From an uncultured Treponema sp. (lineage in GTDB: Bacteria; Spirochaetota; Spirochaetia; Treponematales; Treponemataceae), in contig CAMVCB010000006.1 in the NCBI GenBank assembly GCA_947165895.1, positions 248,001 through 312,000 of the forward strand: a stretch of DNA of 64,000 bases, written 5' to 3'. Of the stretch, positions 53,739 to 61,244 are shown piece after piece. Made by a program: the position numbers and the translations under genes. The notes beneath the pieces are model-generated. The model was not told where the DNA came from. It saw only the letters and a program-made list of their open reading frames with translations, and did not search any database. Numbering within the stretch: position 1 is the first letter of the stretch; each line of letters starts with the position of its first letter.

Positions 53739-55562
53739 TTACTTTTGTAATTTTTGGACTTGTCGGTCAAGTTCCAATTTTTCGGCCAGAAGTTTGTTCA
53801 GCTGCTGCCTGTCATCTTCGGTAACGACAGTGTAACTTCTTATCCTCTGTAATAATCGGCATCTTTGGTCGTCAAGCTTATTTTTCTTTACTAATTTTAT
53901 AGTGTCTTTTAAAACGGCATCTATATTGCTTGTGTTCTTGTACAACTCAGAAGACAGGACTTCTGTAATCAGGTTTACAAGTCCCGGATTATTACATTTG
54001 GAAAGAATTGCTCCTATCGAAAAGTTATTTTCGGTATAACATTCTTCCAGTGTTCGGAAAAACTGTTTTGCATATGGATTTCTTAAATCATTTTCGGTCA
54101 AGTTCTGGCGTAGAACCGTAAACTGGTTAAGGTCGGCTGTCACTGCTATCAGACCCTTGAGCTCTGCATCGATTATTATCTGCTCATTCTGCTCTGTCTG
54201 TGCATTTTCTTGATTTGTTTTGATTTCCTGCCGGAAGTTTGCGCGTGCTTTGGCCTGATTACGATTGTTAAAATCCCTTTTTACAGCCTCCGGTTTCAGA
54301 TTATATGCCTGACAAAGTTGCTCAAGACATGACTCTTTTTGCATATCAGACTGAAGTGAGTCGATGTACTCAAAATATTCAAGTGCAGCCCTTGTTTTAC
54401 CCTCAGGTGTGTCTGTAGGGTATTTTTCACCTAGTCTAAGTAAAAAATAGTCGCTATCTAAGATAGCACTATTTACCTGTGCCGTCAAGTTTTCTTTTCC
54501 GAATTTATTAAGAATTTCTGAAGGGTCTTTACCGCCCTTTAATGTGATTACTCTGGCGGTAAGATTGTTGCGGCGGCACATTAAAATCGCCTTTTTTGTC
54601 GCTGCCTGCCCCGCTTCATCAGAGTCAAAAGACAGAAGAATTGTGTCCGCAAAGGCAGCAAGAATCTTTATCTGTTCTTCGGTGAAGGCTGTTCCCAGTG
54701 GTGCTACAGCATATTCAATTCCGCTCTGATGGTAGGCAATACAGTCCATATTTCCTTCGCAAACAATTGCCTTTCCTGACTGGCGGATTGCGTTTTTTGC
54801 AAAGTTGAAATAAAAGAGTGTGTCGCGTTTTTTATAGGTAGGAAGTTCGGGCGAGTTTATGTATTTTCTTTCCTTGTCGTCAGGAGGCATTGCCCGTCCG
54901 CTGAAGGCAACAACCTGGCCTTTTCTGTTGAAAATCGGGAACATAAGGCGGTTTGAAAAAATCGTTATGTCCGGGTAGTTTTTGCTGAAAAGTCCGGATT
55001 TTGCAAGAAAGGCATCGCTGTAGTTTTTCTTTCTTAAAAAAGCCTTCAGCCATCTGCGGTCTGCGGGTGCAAAGCCCAGCTTGAATTTTTCTATGATTTC
55101 GCGGGAAAGTCCGCGGTTAAGGGCGTATTTTAATGCCTCTTTTCCCTGTTCAGTTTCAAGTAAAAAATAGCTGAACATTGTGGCGGTTCTGTCGTAAAGT
55201 TCAAGCAGCTGGGGAATTGTGTCATCCTGTTTAAAAGTTTGCGATGGTTTATAACCGTCTTCGTATTTGATTTCGATTCCGCTTCTTTTTGCAAGTGAGC
55301 TTACGGTTTCTGTAAAGGAAGTTTTTTCCATCTCCATAAGGAAGGTGATTACTGTTCCTCCCTTATGGCAGCCAAAGCAGTTGAAGAAGCGGTTATTTCC
55401 GTCAACGTGGAAGGATGGAGTTTTTTCCCCGTGAAGAGGACAGCAGCCCCACCAGTCGTTAGGGCCCCGGCGTTCAAGTTTTGTGTATTCGCCTACTACG
55501 CTGACAATGTCTGTCTGCGAAACTATAGCATCAATTGTTTCTTTAGAAATCCTTCCTGCCAA
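53739..55562 (-). CDS. dnaG: DNA primase DnaG
   Basis: 607 residues; makes RNA primers at the replication fork. The CHC2 zinc finger is intact (CCPLHGEKTPSFHVDGNN, then FFNCFGCHKGG). The primase core holds GFAPADRRWLKAFLR, and the TOPRIM domain has VCEGNMDCIAYHQSG with the catalytic Glu and LLSFDSDEAGQAATKK with the DxD pair. The C-terminal helicase-binding region (about 440-607) is divergent, as usual. It lies between mltG and rpoD. Confidence 0.96.
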   Translation of the reverse strand: MAGRISKETIDAIVSQTDIVSVVGEYTKLERRGPNDWWGCCPLHGEKTPSFHVDGNNRFFNCFGCHKGGTVITFLMEMEKTSFTETVSSLAKRSGIEIKYEDGYKPSQTFKQDDTIPQLLELYDRTATMFSYFLLETEQGKEALKYALNRGLSREIIEKFKLGFAPADRRWLKAFLRKKNYSDAFLAKSGLFSKNYPDITIFSNRLMFPIFNRKGQVVAFSGRAMPPDDKERKYINSPELPTYKKRDTLFYFNFAKNAIRQSGKAIVCEGNMDCIAYHQSGIEYAVAPLGTAFTEEQIKILAAFADTILLSFDSDEAGQAATKKAILMCRRNNLTARVITLKGGKDPSEILNKFGKENLTAQVNSAILDSDYFLLRLGEKYPTDTPEGKTRAALEYFEYIDSLQSDMQKESCLEQLCQAYNLKPEAVKRDFNNRNQAKARANFRQEIKTNQENAQTEQNEQIIIDAELKGLIAVTADLNQFTVLRQNLTENDLRNPYAKQFFRTLEECYTENNFSIGAILSKCNNPGLVNLITEVLSSELYKNTSNIDAVLKDTIKLVKKNKLDDQRCRLLQRIRSYTVVTEDDRQQLNKLLAEKLELDRQVQKLQK

Positions 55563-55574
55563 GTTCTTATCCGC

Positions 55575-56636
55575 CTAATTCTTTGTGTAGAGGTTGTGAT
55601 TAACCTTGTGCTGTTCAAAGGTTTTTGAAAAAACATGTTTTCCGGCTGCCGGATCTACAATCTGGAAGAAGTAATAATCAGTTTTTGGAGTGTTTGTTGC
55701 GGCCTCGAGGGCAATAAGTCCCGGATTTGAAATCGGCCCTGGAGTGAGGCCTGCCCACTTGTAGGTGTTGTAGGAATTGTCAATTTTCAAATCATCAAGG
55801 AGAATGCGGTCAGGATGAGGTTTTCCTTCTATTTCTGTGATTATGTATTCAACAGTTGCACAGGAATAAAGTCCTATGTTCTGTTTTATGCGGTTTTTAA
55901 AAACGCTTGCGATAAGTGGAGCTTCTTCCGGGATTCTGTATTCTCGTTCTACGATTGAAGCAAGAGTTAGAGTCTGGAATAAATCTTCCGGAGTTTTTGA
56001 ATAAAGCTCAGGAATTTCCTTTATGCGGCTGAAGAAATTTTCAACCATCATTGAGGCAACATCAGCTGCTGACATTCCCGATGTAAGGTAGTAGGTATCG
56101 GGGAAAAGATAGCCTTCAAGACTTTCTCCGGGGATTTTATACTGCTTGAAAATTGTCTGACTGCTGTCTTTTGCAAAAGTGATAAAATCATACGAATTGC
56201 AGACTTTGTTTGCTTCAAGAATTGCGGCTATTTTAGAGATTGTGAGGCCTTCTGGAATTGAAATAACAATATATTCCTGCTGGCCTGAAATAAGTTCATT
56301 CTGAATTTCAGAAAAATCCATTGACTGATTAAGTCTGTAGCTTCCGCTTTTTAGTATGAAGTTTGCAGGAACACTTTCTTTAAAAAATAAAAATGAATTA
56401 ATCAGGGGAAATCTTACAGAAAGGTAAAAAAGTCTGGCATTTTTTACAAGTTTTTTTTCTTCAAGGCTTTTTGCAACCTGATTTACTGTCATACCGGATG
56501 GAATTTCAATTTTTATGCTTCCTTCGTTTTTGGGATTTACCGGTCTTGTCTGGATAAAAACAAATGCATAAAAAAGGATTGAAATCAGAATGAGAAAAGA
56601 AAAAATTGATAATATTGCGACGGAAGTTTTTTTCAT
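55575..56636 (-). CDS. mltG: Endolytic peptidoglycan transglycosylase MltG
   Basis: 353 residues, an inner-membrane anchor (about 7-28), a LysM-like part (IEIPSGMTVNQVAKSLEEKK) and the YceG/MltG catalytic domain: TLASIVEREYRIPEEAPLIASVFKNRI carries the catalytic Glu, and DNSYNTYKWAGLTPGPISNPG the conserved C-terminal motif. It cuts nascent glycan strands and probably sets their length, matching the neighbouring elongation genes. It overlaps the small upstream gene by 4 bp. Confidence 0.95.
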   Translation of the reverse strand: MKKTSVAILSIFSFLILISILFYAFVFIQTRPVNPKNEGSIKIEIPSGMTVNQVAKSLEEKKLVKNARLFYLSVRFPLINSFLFFKESVPANFILKSGSYRLNQSMDFSEIQNELISGQQEYIVISIPEGLTISKIAAILEANKVCNSYDFITFAKDSSQTIFKQYKIPGESLEGYLFPDTYYLTSGMSAADVASMMVENFFSRIKEIPELYSKTPEDLFQTLTLASIVEREYRIPEEAPLIASVFKNRIKQNIGLYSCATVEYIITEIEGKPHPDRILLDDLKIDNSYNTYKWAGLTPGPISNPGLIALEAATNTPKTDYYFFQIVDPAAGKHVFSKTFEQHKVNHNLYTKN

Positions 56637-56818
56637 GAATAAAAACGTTTTACCTCATCAAGTGTAAGGGAATCATACACGGAATTTTCTATTGATTTTG
56701 CAAAATTTTCGAGTCCATGAGGAATTTCTGTTTCTTTTTCACGCAAAAACTTTGCAAGCAGTCCTATTTCCTTTGCACTGAAAGAATAAGTTAATTTTAC
56801 CTGATTTTCTTCTGTCAT
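56633..56818 (-). CDS. Small conserved-position protein between MBL hydrolase and mltG
   Basis: 61 residues, acidic and helical (YSFSAKEIGLLAKFLREKE), with no signal or membrane segment. It overlaps both neighbours by 4 bp, which strongly supports translation. Function unknown. Confidence 0.65.
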   Translation of the reverse strand: MTEENQVKLTYSFSAKEIGLLAKFLREKETEIPHGLENFAKSIENSVYDSLTLDEVKRFYS

Positions 56819-57753
56819 ATTTCTAGTTCAACGTCTTCTTTTGCAAGATAGATTTCAAGTTCAGGATGTCCTACCTGAATTGAATACTGCCGTGAAGCTT
56901 TTAAGATAGATTCAAGCTCTGCATCTGAATAAGTCGGTTCGTGATGGAAAATGAACATCTTTTTTATGCCCCAGAAATTTGCGTAGTCAACTGCATAACA
57001 GAAGGCTGAGTGCCCCCAGTTCTTCTTGGCAATGTGATCCATTACTGTGTACTGGGAATCGATAATCAGGCAGTCAGCATTCTGAAAAACCCTTCTTCTG
57101 TCTTCTGTAATGACAAAATCTTCCGGCTCAAGTTCAACATCAGTTGCATAAACGACTTTTTTACCTTCCCTCTCAAAAGAATAGCTGAAGGAATCTCCCG
57201 GGTGTTTCATGCGGCATACATTTACCTGAATATCATTAAGGGGAAATGTGTCGTCTTCCTTAAGCTTGTGAAAAGTAATGTTTTTCGTAAAGGAAGAAAA
57301 AGGAACCGGGAATAGAAAAGGATTTGTCATCTGCTTTTCAAGATAAAGCTTCATATTCTGGTATGGAGAATAAATATCAATTATTGCAGATGGATTATAT
57401 GCATCATCAAAAAAAGGAAGTCCCTGAATGTGATCCCAGTGAAAATGAGAGAAAAAAAGGTGATAATGTCTGTCTTTAGGCTTCTTTTCTGATTTTCCAA
57501 GTGCGCGGATTCCTGAGCCTGCATCAAGAACGATTTCTGTATCACCGGCTTTTATTTCAACGCAGGCTGTATTTCCGCCTGTTGTGCCGTAAATCCAGTC
57601 AGGAAGGTTTGCAATAAAACGTACTCTGTCCTCGGCGCTTTTTATGTCGTCCGCAGTTATTCGCTGTACTACAGCCATGATTTTAGACTGAATCTGTTTT
57701 GGTGATAACGGAGTTGGAATTGAACCTCTGACTCCCCAGAAATGAACTAACAA
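56815..57753 (-). CDS. Metallo-beta-lactamase-fold hydrolase (phosphodiesterase-like)
   Basis: 312 residues. VHFWGVRGSIPTPLS and GGNTACVEIKAGDTEIVLDAGSGIRALG are the typical opening of this MBL subgroup. SHFHWDHIQGLPFF is the zinc motif, followed by MKHPGDSFSYSF, VYATDVE and IFHHEPTYSD as later metal ligands. Relatives are annotated as PhnP-like or cAMP/cGMP phosphodiesterase-like hydrolases; the substrate is not certain. With a cAMP-forming cyclase in the window, a cyclic-nucleotide target is conceivable. The start codon is TTG with GAGGGGAG upstream. It is the first gene of the 14-kb rpoD-mre cluster. Confidence 0.82.
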   Translation of the reverse strand: MLVHFWGVRGSIPTPLSPKQIQSKIMAVVQRITADDIKSAEDRVRFIANLPDWIYGTTGGNTACVEIKAGDTEIVLDAGSGIRALGKSEKKPKDRHYHLFFSHFHWDHIQGLPFFDDAYNPSAIIDIYSPYQNMKLYLEKQMTNPFLFPVPFSSFTKNITFHKLKEDDTFPLNDIQVNVCRMKHPGDSFSYSFEREGKKVVYATDVELEPEDFVITEDRRRVFQNADCLIIDSQYTVMDHIAKKNWGHSAFCYAVDYANFWGIKKMFIFHHEPTYSDAELESILKASRQYSIQVGHPELEIYLAKEDVELEI

Positions 57754-57789
57754 ATGCTCCCCTCTTGTGAATCTTTGCTTTTTTCTATT

Positions 57790-57818
57790 AATTTAAATTA
57801 TCGGTGCTAAATTGTCAA
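57790..57818 (-). promoter_or_regulatory. Promoter TTGACA-17-TAAATT for the MBL-mltG-dnaG-rpoD cluster
   Basis: A consensus -35 TTGACA (57818-57813) and TAAATT -10 (57795-57790) are 17 bases apart on the minus strand. The predicted start is about 30 bases before the TTG start codon. It is the strongest promoter seen ahead of the 14-kb gene run. Confidence 0.7.
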
Positions 57819-57882
57819 CTTGACGGCAGGGTTTGTGCCAGGGAATTTTAAGGGCATGCCATGGAAGATTTTGTTTTAAAAT

Positions 57883-57908
57883 AAAAAAGACCGCTTAAAC
57901 TGCGGTCT
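57883..57908 (-). terminator. Rho-independent terminator of the tRNA-Tyr/Thr operon
   Basis: A 7-bp stem (AGACCGC/GCGGTCT, 7-base loop) is followed on the minus strand by TTTTTTATTTT, just after tRNA-Tyr. Confidence 0.85.
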
Positions 57909-57912
57909 GGAA

Positions 57913-57994
57913 TGGGGAGTAGAGGACTCGAACCTCTGGAGACGCGAGTCGAGGGATTTACAGTCCCTTGCAATTGCCGCTATGCGAACTCCCC
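57913..57994 (-). tRNA. tRNA-Tyr (anticodon GTA)
   Basis: Class II tRNA with acceptor GGGGAGT/ACTCCCC, anticodon stem AGGGA/TCCCT around CTGTAAA (anticodon GTA), a long variable arm (CGACTCGCGTCTCC) and T loop TTCGAGT. The discriminator is A and CCA is not encoded. It lies 7 bases after tRNA-Thr in one transcript. Confidence 0.94.
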
Positions 57995-58001
57995 TTTTTA
58001 A

Positions 58002-58074
58002 AGCTGCCTGTAGGATTTGGACCCACGACCCCGAGATTACAAATCACGTGCTCTACCAGCTGAGCTAAGGCAGC
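58002..58074 (-). tRNA. tRNA-Thr (anticodon TGT)
   Basis: 73-nt class I tRNA: acceptor GCTGCCT/AGGCAGC, D arm GCTCAGCTGGTAGAGC, anticodon loop TTTGTAA (anticodon TGT). The anticodon stem CGTGA/TCTCG has a central U-U mismatch (29-41). The T loop reads TCCAAAT, with C at position 55 where U (later pseudouridine) is nearly universal. The discriminator is U and CCA is not encoded. Confidence 0.9.
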
Positions 58075-58115
58075 AGATGTTTTTGTTCGGTGCTTATTAG
58101 CGGTGAACGTGTTAT

Positions 58116-58144
58116 AATATATTCCTTTTCGAATTTTTGGTCAA
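58116..58144 (-). promoter_or_regulatory. tRNA operon promoter TTGACC-17-TATATT
   Basis: On the minus strand TTGACC (58144-58139) and TATATT (58121-58116) are 17 bases apart upstream of tRNA-Thr, immediately after the glgA stop. It uses the same -35 hexamer as the tRNA-Leu promoter. Confidence 0.72.
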
Positions 58145-58155
58145 TAGCAAAAATA

Positions 58156-59721
58156 CTAATTTTTCAAAATTTCTTTAAAAAAAGGAATATATTTTTTCTG
58201 CACTACAGTTTTCCACAAATATTCCTTGTGGATATAAGAAGCGGCAGATTTTATCACCTTTGTAATTTCACCAGCCTTGAGTTTTTTTATCATAATGACT
58301 TCGCAGAGCTTTGCAGTAAGGCATTCGCTTGAGTTTCTGTCATAAAGATAACCTGATTTTTCATTGATGATTTTATTAAGGCCGCCGGTTCTGTGGGCAA
58401 CAGGAAGAGTTCCGTAAACCTGGGCAATAAAATCTTCAAGTCCGCAGGGCTCAAAATATGATGGAAGTACAATAAAATCATTAATGGCACATACCATTCG
58501 GGCAATACTCTGATTGTATCCGTTTAAGTAGGTGATTTTTCCCGGAAATTGTTTTGTAAGGTCGATGATGGCATTTTCAAGGTCAACTTCCCCCTGCCCC
58601 ATAAAAACAAATCTTACAAAAGGAAAGGTTTCCAGAATTACGGGAACAGAGGATGCAAGAATATTCAGTCCTTTCTGGCTTGCAAAACGTCCGTGATAGG
58701 CAATGTAAATTTCTTTTGAAAAATCAGATGAGCAGTCAAGTTTTCCGTATTTTTTTACACCGCTGCAGTCATAGTTTTCTGTATTGATGACATTCTGGAT
58801 AAAAAATTTACGGCACTTCCATTTTCCGTCAAGGTCACGTTTTTCAGGATTGAACTCAAAAGGAAGAAGTGAAGCATTTTTGTCTGCAGGATTATAGCGG
58901 TCAAAGTCAAAGCCGTTTGTAATGCCCGTAATTTTAATTTTTCTTTCATAAAAAATCGGAGCAAGCCCATCGGTCAAATCATAGTTTTCTGGATCTGTAA
59001 GCTCCTTTGCATAATCTTCAGAAACGGTTGTAAGATGGGCTCCGCTTTCTGCCGCAAGCAGGAAGGGTTCAATCATGCTGCGGTTCTGAGATTTATAAAG
59101 AATTGAAACCGGAAGATCTGTGTACCAGGCAGCTTCACCTATACTTGAAAAATTGTGATGGTAAGCAGGTCCGCAGTTATGGATTGTAACTACCGTCTTT
59201 ATCTTAGAAAGCTTTTTTTCCTGGGCAAGCAGAGCCGGGAGAGTTGCGGTCGAAGCATCCTGACAGTGAATTATTTCCGGTAAATCAGCTTTTTTCTGCA
59301 TCATGGCATACTGGCAGACAGCCTTTTGAAAAAGGATATCCTTAAAAAGCGCGTCGGTGTGGCCTGAACCTTTTTTATGGCTGCAGTCAAGACATTCCTC
59401 ATTTTCTGTATAGGTATAAACACCTTCTTTTTCCGCAAAGCTTGGATGATTTACAAAGACGATTGAAAAATCAGAAGTATCAAATTCTGCTGTTGAATAA
59501 GTCACTGTCTGACTTTCACCGCAAAGGTAAATTTCTGCCTCTGCCGCATTTTTATTGAGATTTTTAATATGAGCCCAGCTGTTACATTTAAAAACCGGGA
59601 TAAAAAGAGTTACTTTATTATTTAATTTGGAAAATTCATTGCAGAGAGAAAATGTGACGTTTTTTACGCCCCCTGCCTCTGCAATGCCTGCGCATTCCAT
59701 GCTGACAATCCAAAGTTTCAT
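58156..59721 (-). CDS. glgA: Glycogen/starch synthase (GT5 family)
   Basis: 521 residues from the ATG at 59721, which has AGAGG 5 bases upstream; the track start at 59769 adds 16 residues that overlap the preceding gene and are rejected. GT5 synthases transfer glucose from ADP- or UDP-glucose to an alpha-1,4-glucan. KLWIVSMECAGIAEAGGVKNV is the N-terminal sugar-nucleotide loop; the usual KxGG lysine is replaced (EAGG). The C-terminal half has YIAYHGRFASQKGLNIL, FVFMGQGE and PSYFEPCGLEDFIAQVYG with the catalytic-site Glu, then VAHRTGGLNKII. Treponema glgA proteins share the altered loop as far as I recall. It lies 10 bases after aroH. Confidence 0.88.
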   Translation of the reverse strand: MKLWIVSMECAGIAEAGGVKNVTFSLCNEFSKLNNKVTLFIPVFKCNSWAHIKNLNKNAAEAEIYLCGESQTVTYSTAEFDTSDFSIVFVNHPSFAEKEGVYTYTENEECLDCSHKKGSGHTDALFKDILFQKAVCQYAMMQKKADLPEIIHCQDASTATLPALLAQEKKLSKIKTVVTIHNCGPAYHHNFSSIGEAAWYTDLPVSILYKSQNRSMIEPFLLAAESGAHLTTVSEDYAKELTDPENYDLTDGLAPIFYERKIKITGITNGFDFDRYNPADKNASLLPFEFNPEKRDLDGKWKCRKFFIQNVINTENYDCSGVKKYGKLDCSSDFSKEIYIAYHGRFASQKGLNILASSVPVILETFPFVRFVFMGQGEVDLENAIIDLTKQFPGKITYLNGYNQSIARMVCAINDFIVLPSYFEPCGLEDFIAQVYGTLPVAHRTGGLNKIINEKSGYLYDRNSSECLTAKLCEVIMIKKLKAGEITKVIKSAASYIHKEYLWKTVVQKKYIPFFKEILKN

Positions 59722-59731
59722 AAAAAACCTC

Positions 59732-60106
59732 TTACTTAGAAAAATCTGGACGAAGTTTTTCTGCTCCATTCAGATATACATTGTGTTTTTCAATATTTTC
59801 CGGGGCATAAGTAGTCACAAGAAGCCGGATAACGTTTTTCATGCCGCCTTCAATGTAAGCTTCCTGACTGCAAAAGAGAGCCAGTTCTTTTGTATCGATA
59901 ACAGTATCTCCCAGTCTCAAAGCTGTTGCGGGATTTAAAACAGTAATCTCTTTAGTAAGCGTAAACTGCACCGAAACGATATCGTCTGCACTAAGACTAT
60001 TTAATGTTACAATCTGATTGAATAGAGTGCAAACATTTTTTGTGATTTCTTCCTTTGTGTTTTCAGAGCAGACTGCCCCTCTGACTGCAATGAGTTTCTT
60101 ATTCAT
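59732..60106 (-). CDS. aroH: Chorismate mutase, AroH type
   Basis: 124 residues from the ATG at 60106. The track start at 60193 runs through a low-complexity repeat inside the upstream gene. It converts chorismate to prephenate for Phe/Tyr synthesis. AroH signatures are LIAVRGAVCSENTKEEI, DDIVSVQFTLTKEI with the active-site Arg/Thr region, the ALFCSQEAYIEGGMKNVIRLLV strand-helix, and VYLNGAEKLRPDF at the end. It overlaps the SPFH-like gene by 8 bp, so they are coupled. No other aromatic-pathway gene is nearby. Confidence 0.9.
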   Translation of the reverse strand: MNKKLIAVRGAVCSENTKEEITKNVCTLFNQIVTLNSLSADDIVSVQFTLTKEITVLNPATALRLGDTVIDTKELALFCSQEAYIEGGMKNVIRLLVTTYAPENIEKHNVYLNGAEKLRPDFSK

Positions 60107-60824
60107 TATTTTCACCTGAATTTGTATTTGAATTTGTTTTATCTTCGTCCTGATTTGCCGGGTTTTGGCCGGCAAAATATTCAGAAGCGTCAAAGTGATT
60201 TCTAATCTGATTGTAAAGGCTGAGATCCGGCATTTCGTAAGAAGTCAGCGCAAGAGTGATGATTTCAAGCTCCGGGTATTCTTTGTAAGACTGAATTGCG
60301 CGGATTAAATCTTCGCGGCGGATGTTTTCCGGATGAAAAGATGGATTTTCTTCATGCTTTTTTACAAAGTAATTTCCCGCCAGCTGGGTAATATAATCGG
60401 CCGCAGAATCAAAAAATCTGGTAAGGCTTTCCTGATCTGTAACCTTGTTTGCCTTGTAAAGTTCAAGAAAGGCTTCGGGAGAAATTGTCATCGAAATTGA
60501 AAAATTAAAATTATAGGAAAAGGAAGGGGCTGTATCTGCACTGGCCCTGTAAAAATCTGCCGAAGGAAGCTTTGAAGAAAAAGTTTTACTGGCAGAAAAA
60601 TAAGGTTCAATATTAAATTTTACAAGAGATGCGTTAGTCGGTAAAAGGAACTGCCAGAACCAGGAAAACTCCCCGTTTTTTACGATTCTATCGCTTACGC
60701 CGCTGCTTTTGGAAACGACAAGCGCATAGGATTTAGGGGGCACTTTTATCTGAGGCCATCCAACCAGAAAAACAAAAAAAGAGAAAAGAGCTAAAATAAT
60801 AAAACTTGCAAAAAACTTCTTCAT
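60099..60824 (-). CDS. SPFH/band-7-like membrane-anchored protein
   Basis: About 241 residues from the ATG at 60824 (MKKFFASF), where the membrane helix begins; the track start at 60914 is less likely. One N-terminal helix (about 4-22) is followed by IKVPPKSYALVVSKSSGV, similar to the opening of HflC/prohibitin domains, and a mixed alpha/beta body. The C-terminus is a low-complexity Asn/Ser/Thr/Glu tail (NSNTNSGENNE) encoded by AATTCAAATACAAATTC-type repeats. The function is unknown. It is upstream of and overlapping aroH. Confidence 0.55.
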   Translation of the reverse strand: MKKFFASFIILALFSFFVFLVGWPQIKVPPKSYALVVSKSSGVSDRIVKNGEFSWFWQFLLPTNASLVKFNIEPYFSASKTFSSKLPSADFYRASADTAPSFSYNFNFSISMTISPEAFLELYKANKVTDQESLTRFFDSAADYITQLAGNYFVKKHEENPSFHPENIRREDLIRAIQSYKEYPELEIITLALTSYEMPDLSLYNQIRNHFDASEYFAGQNPANQDEDKTNSNTNSGENNE

Positions 60825-60872
60825 GGAAAATACTTTCTTTGATAATATAACATCATAAATTGTTTGGAAAGC

Positions 60873-61244
60873 ATGAAAGAAGAAAATGTTTTTATCCGTC
60901 AGCTGAAAAAGCATCCTCTGTCCTTTTTATACAGGCTTATCAAGAACCTTGTATTTGCCCTCTTTTTTTTCTGCCTTGTACTTGCCTTCATGTACATTGT
61001 TGGAAATTATCAGAGCTTTCAGTTTGAAAGCCAGAAGCTGATTTTAAAGACGATTTCTTTTTCTTCTATCGCGCTATTGATATTTTCAATCCTGATTCTT
61101 TTTGAAACGGGAATCCGCTTTGCTACAAAGGGAGAAAAGATAAAAAGCCTTGTTGTAATGGCTGTGATGATTTTCAACATATTTTTCAGCGTAGTCTGCA
61201 TGAGCTTTTCAAACTTTGTATATTATCTTTCAGAAGGATTTTAA
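60873..61244 (+). CDS. Small polytopic membrane protein of unknown function
   Basis: 123 residues from the ATG at 60873 (TTG at 60864 is the alternative). Three hydrophobic segments are visible (about 25-47, 63-80, 91-118), so it is an inner-membrane protein. No motif is recognised. The cca gene starts at the base after its stop, so it is co-transcribed with cca. It is divergent from the SPFH-like gene across 48 bp. Confidence 0.6.
   Translation: MKEENVFIRQLKKHPLSFLYRLIKNLVFALFFFCLVLAFMYIVGNYQSFQFESQKLILKTISFSSIALLIFSILILFETGIRFATKGEKIKSLVVMAVMIFNIFFSVVCMSFSNFVYYLSEGF

Noticed and set aside
59722-59769. 16-residue N-terminal extension of glgA in the ORF track
   Set aside because: It overlaps aroH, lacks a ribosome-binding site, and the family N-terminus begins at the ATG at 59721 with AGAGG upstream.
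60107-60193. N-terminal extension of aroH (QIQIQIQ)
   Set aside because: It is the out-of-frame reading of the low-complexity tail of the SPFH-like gene; AroH proteins start near LIAVRG.
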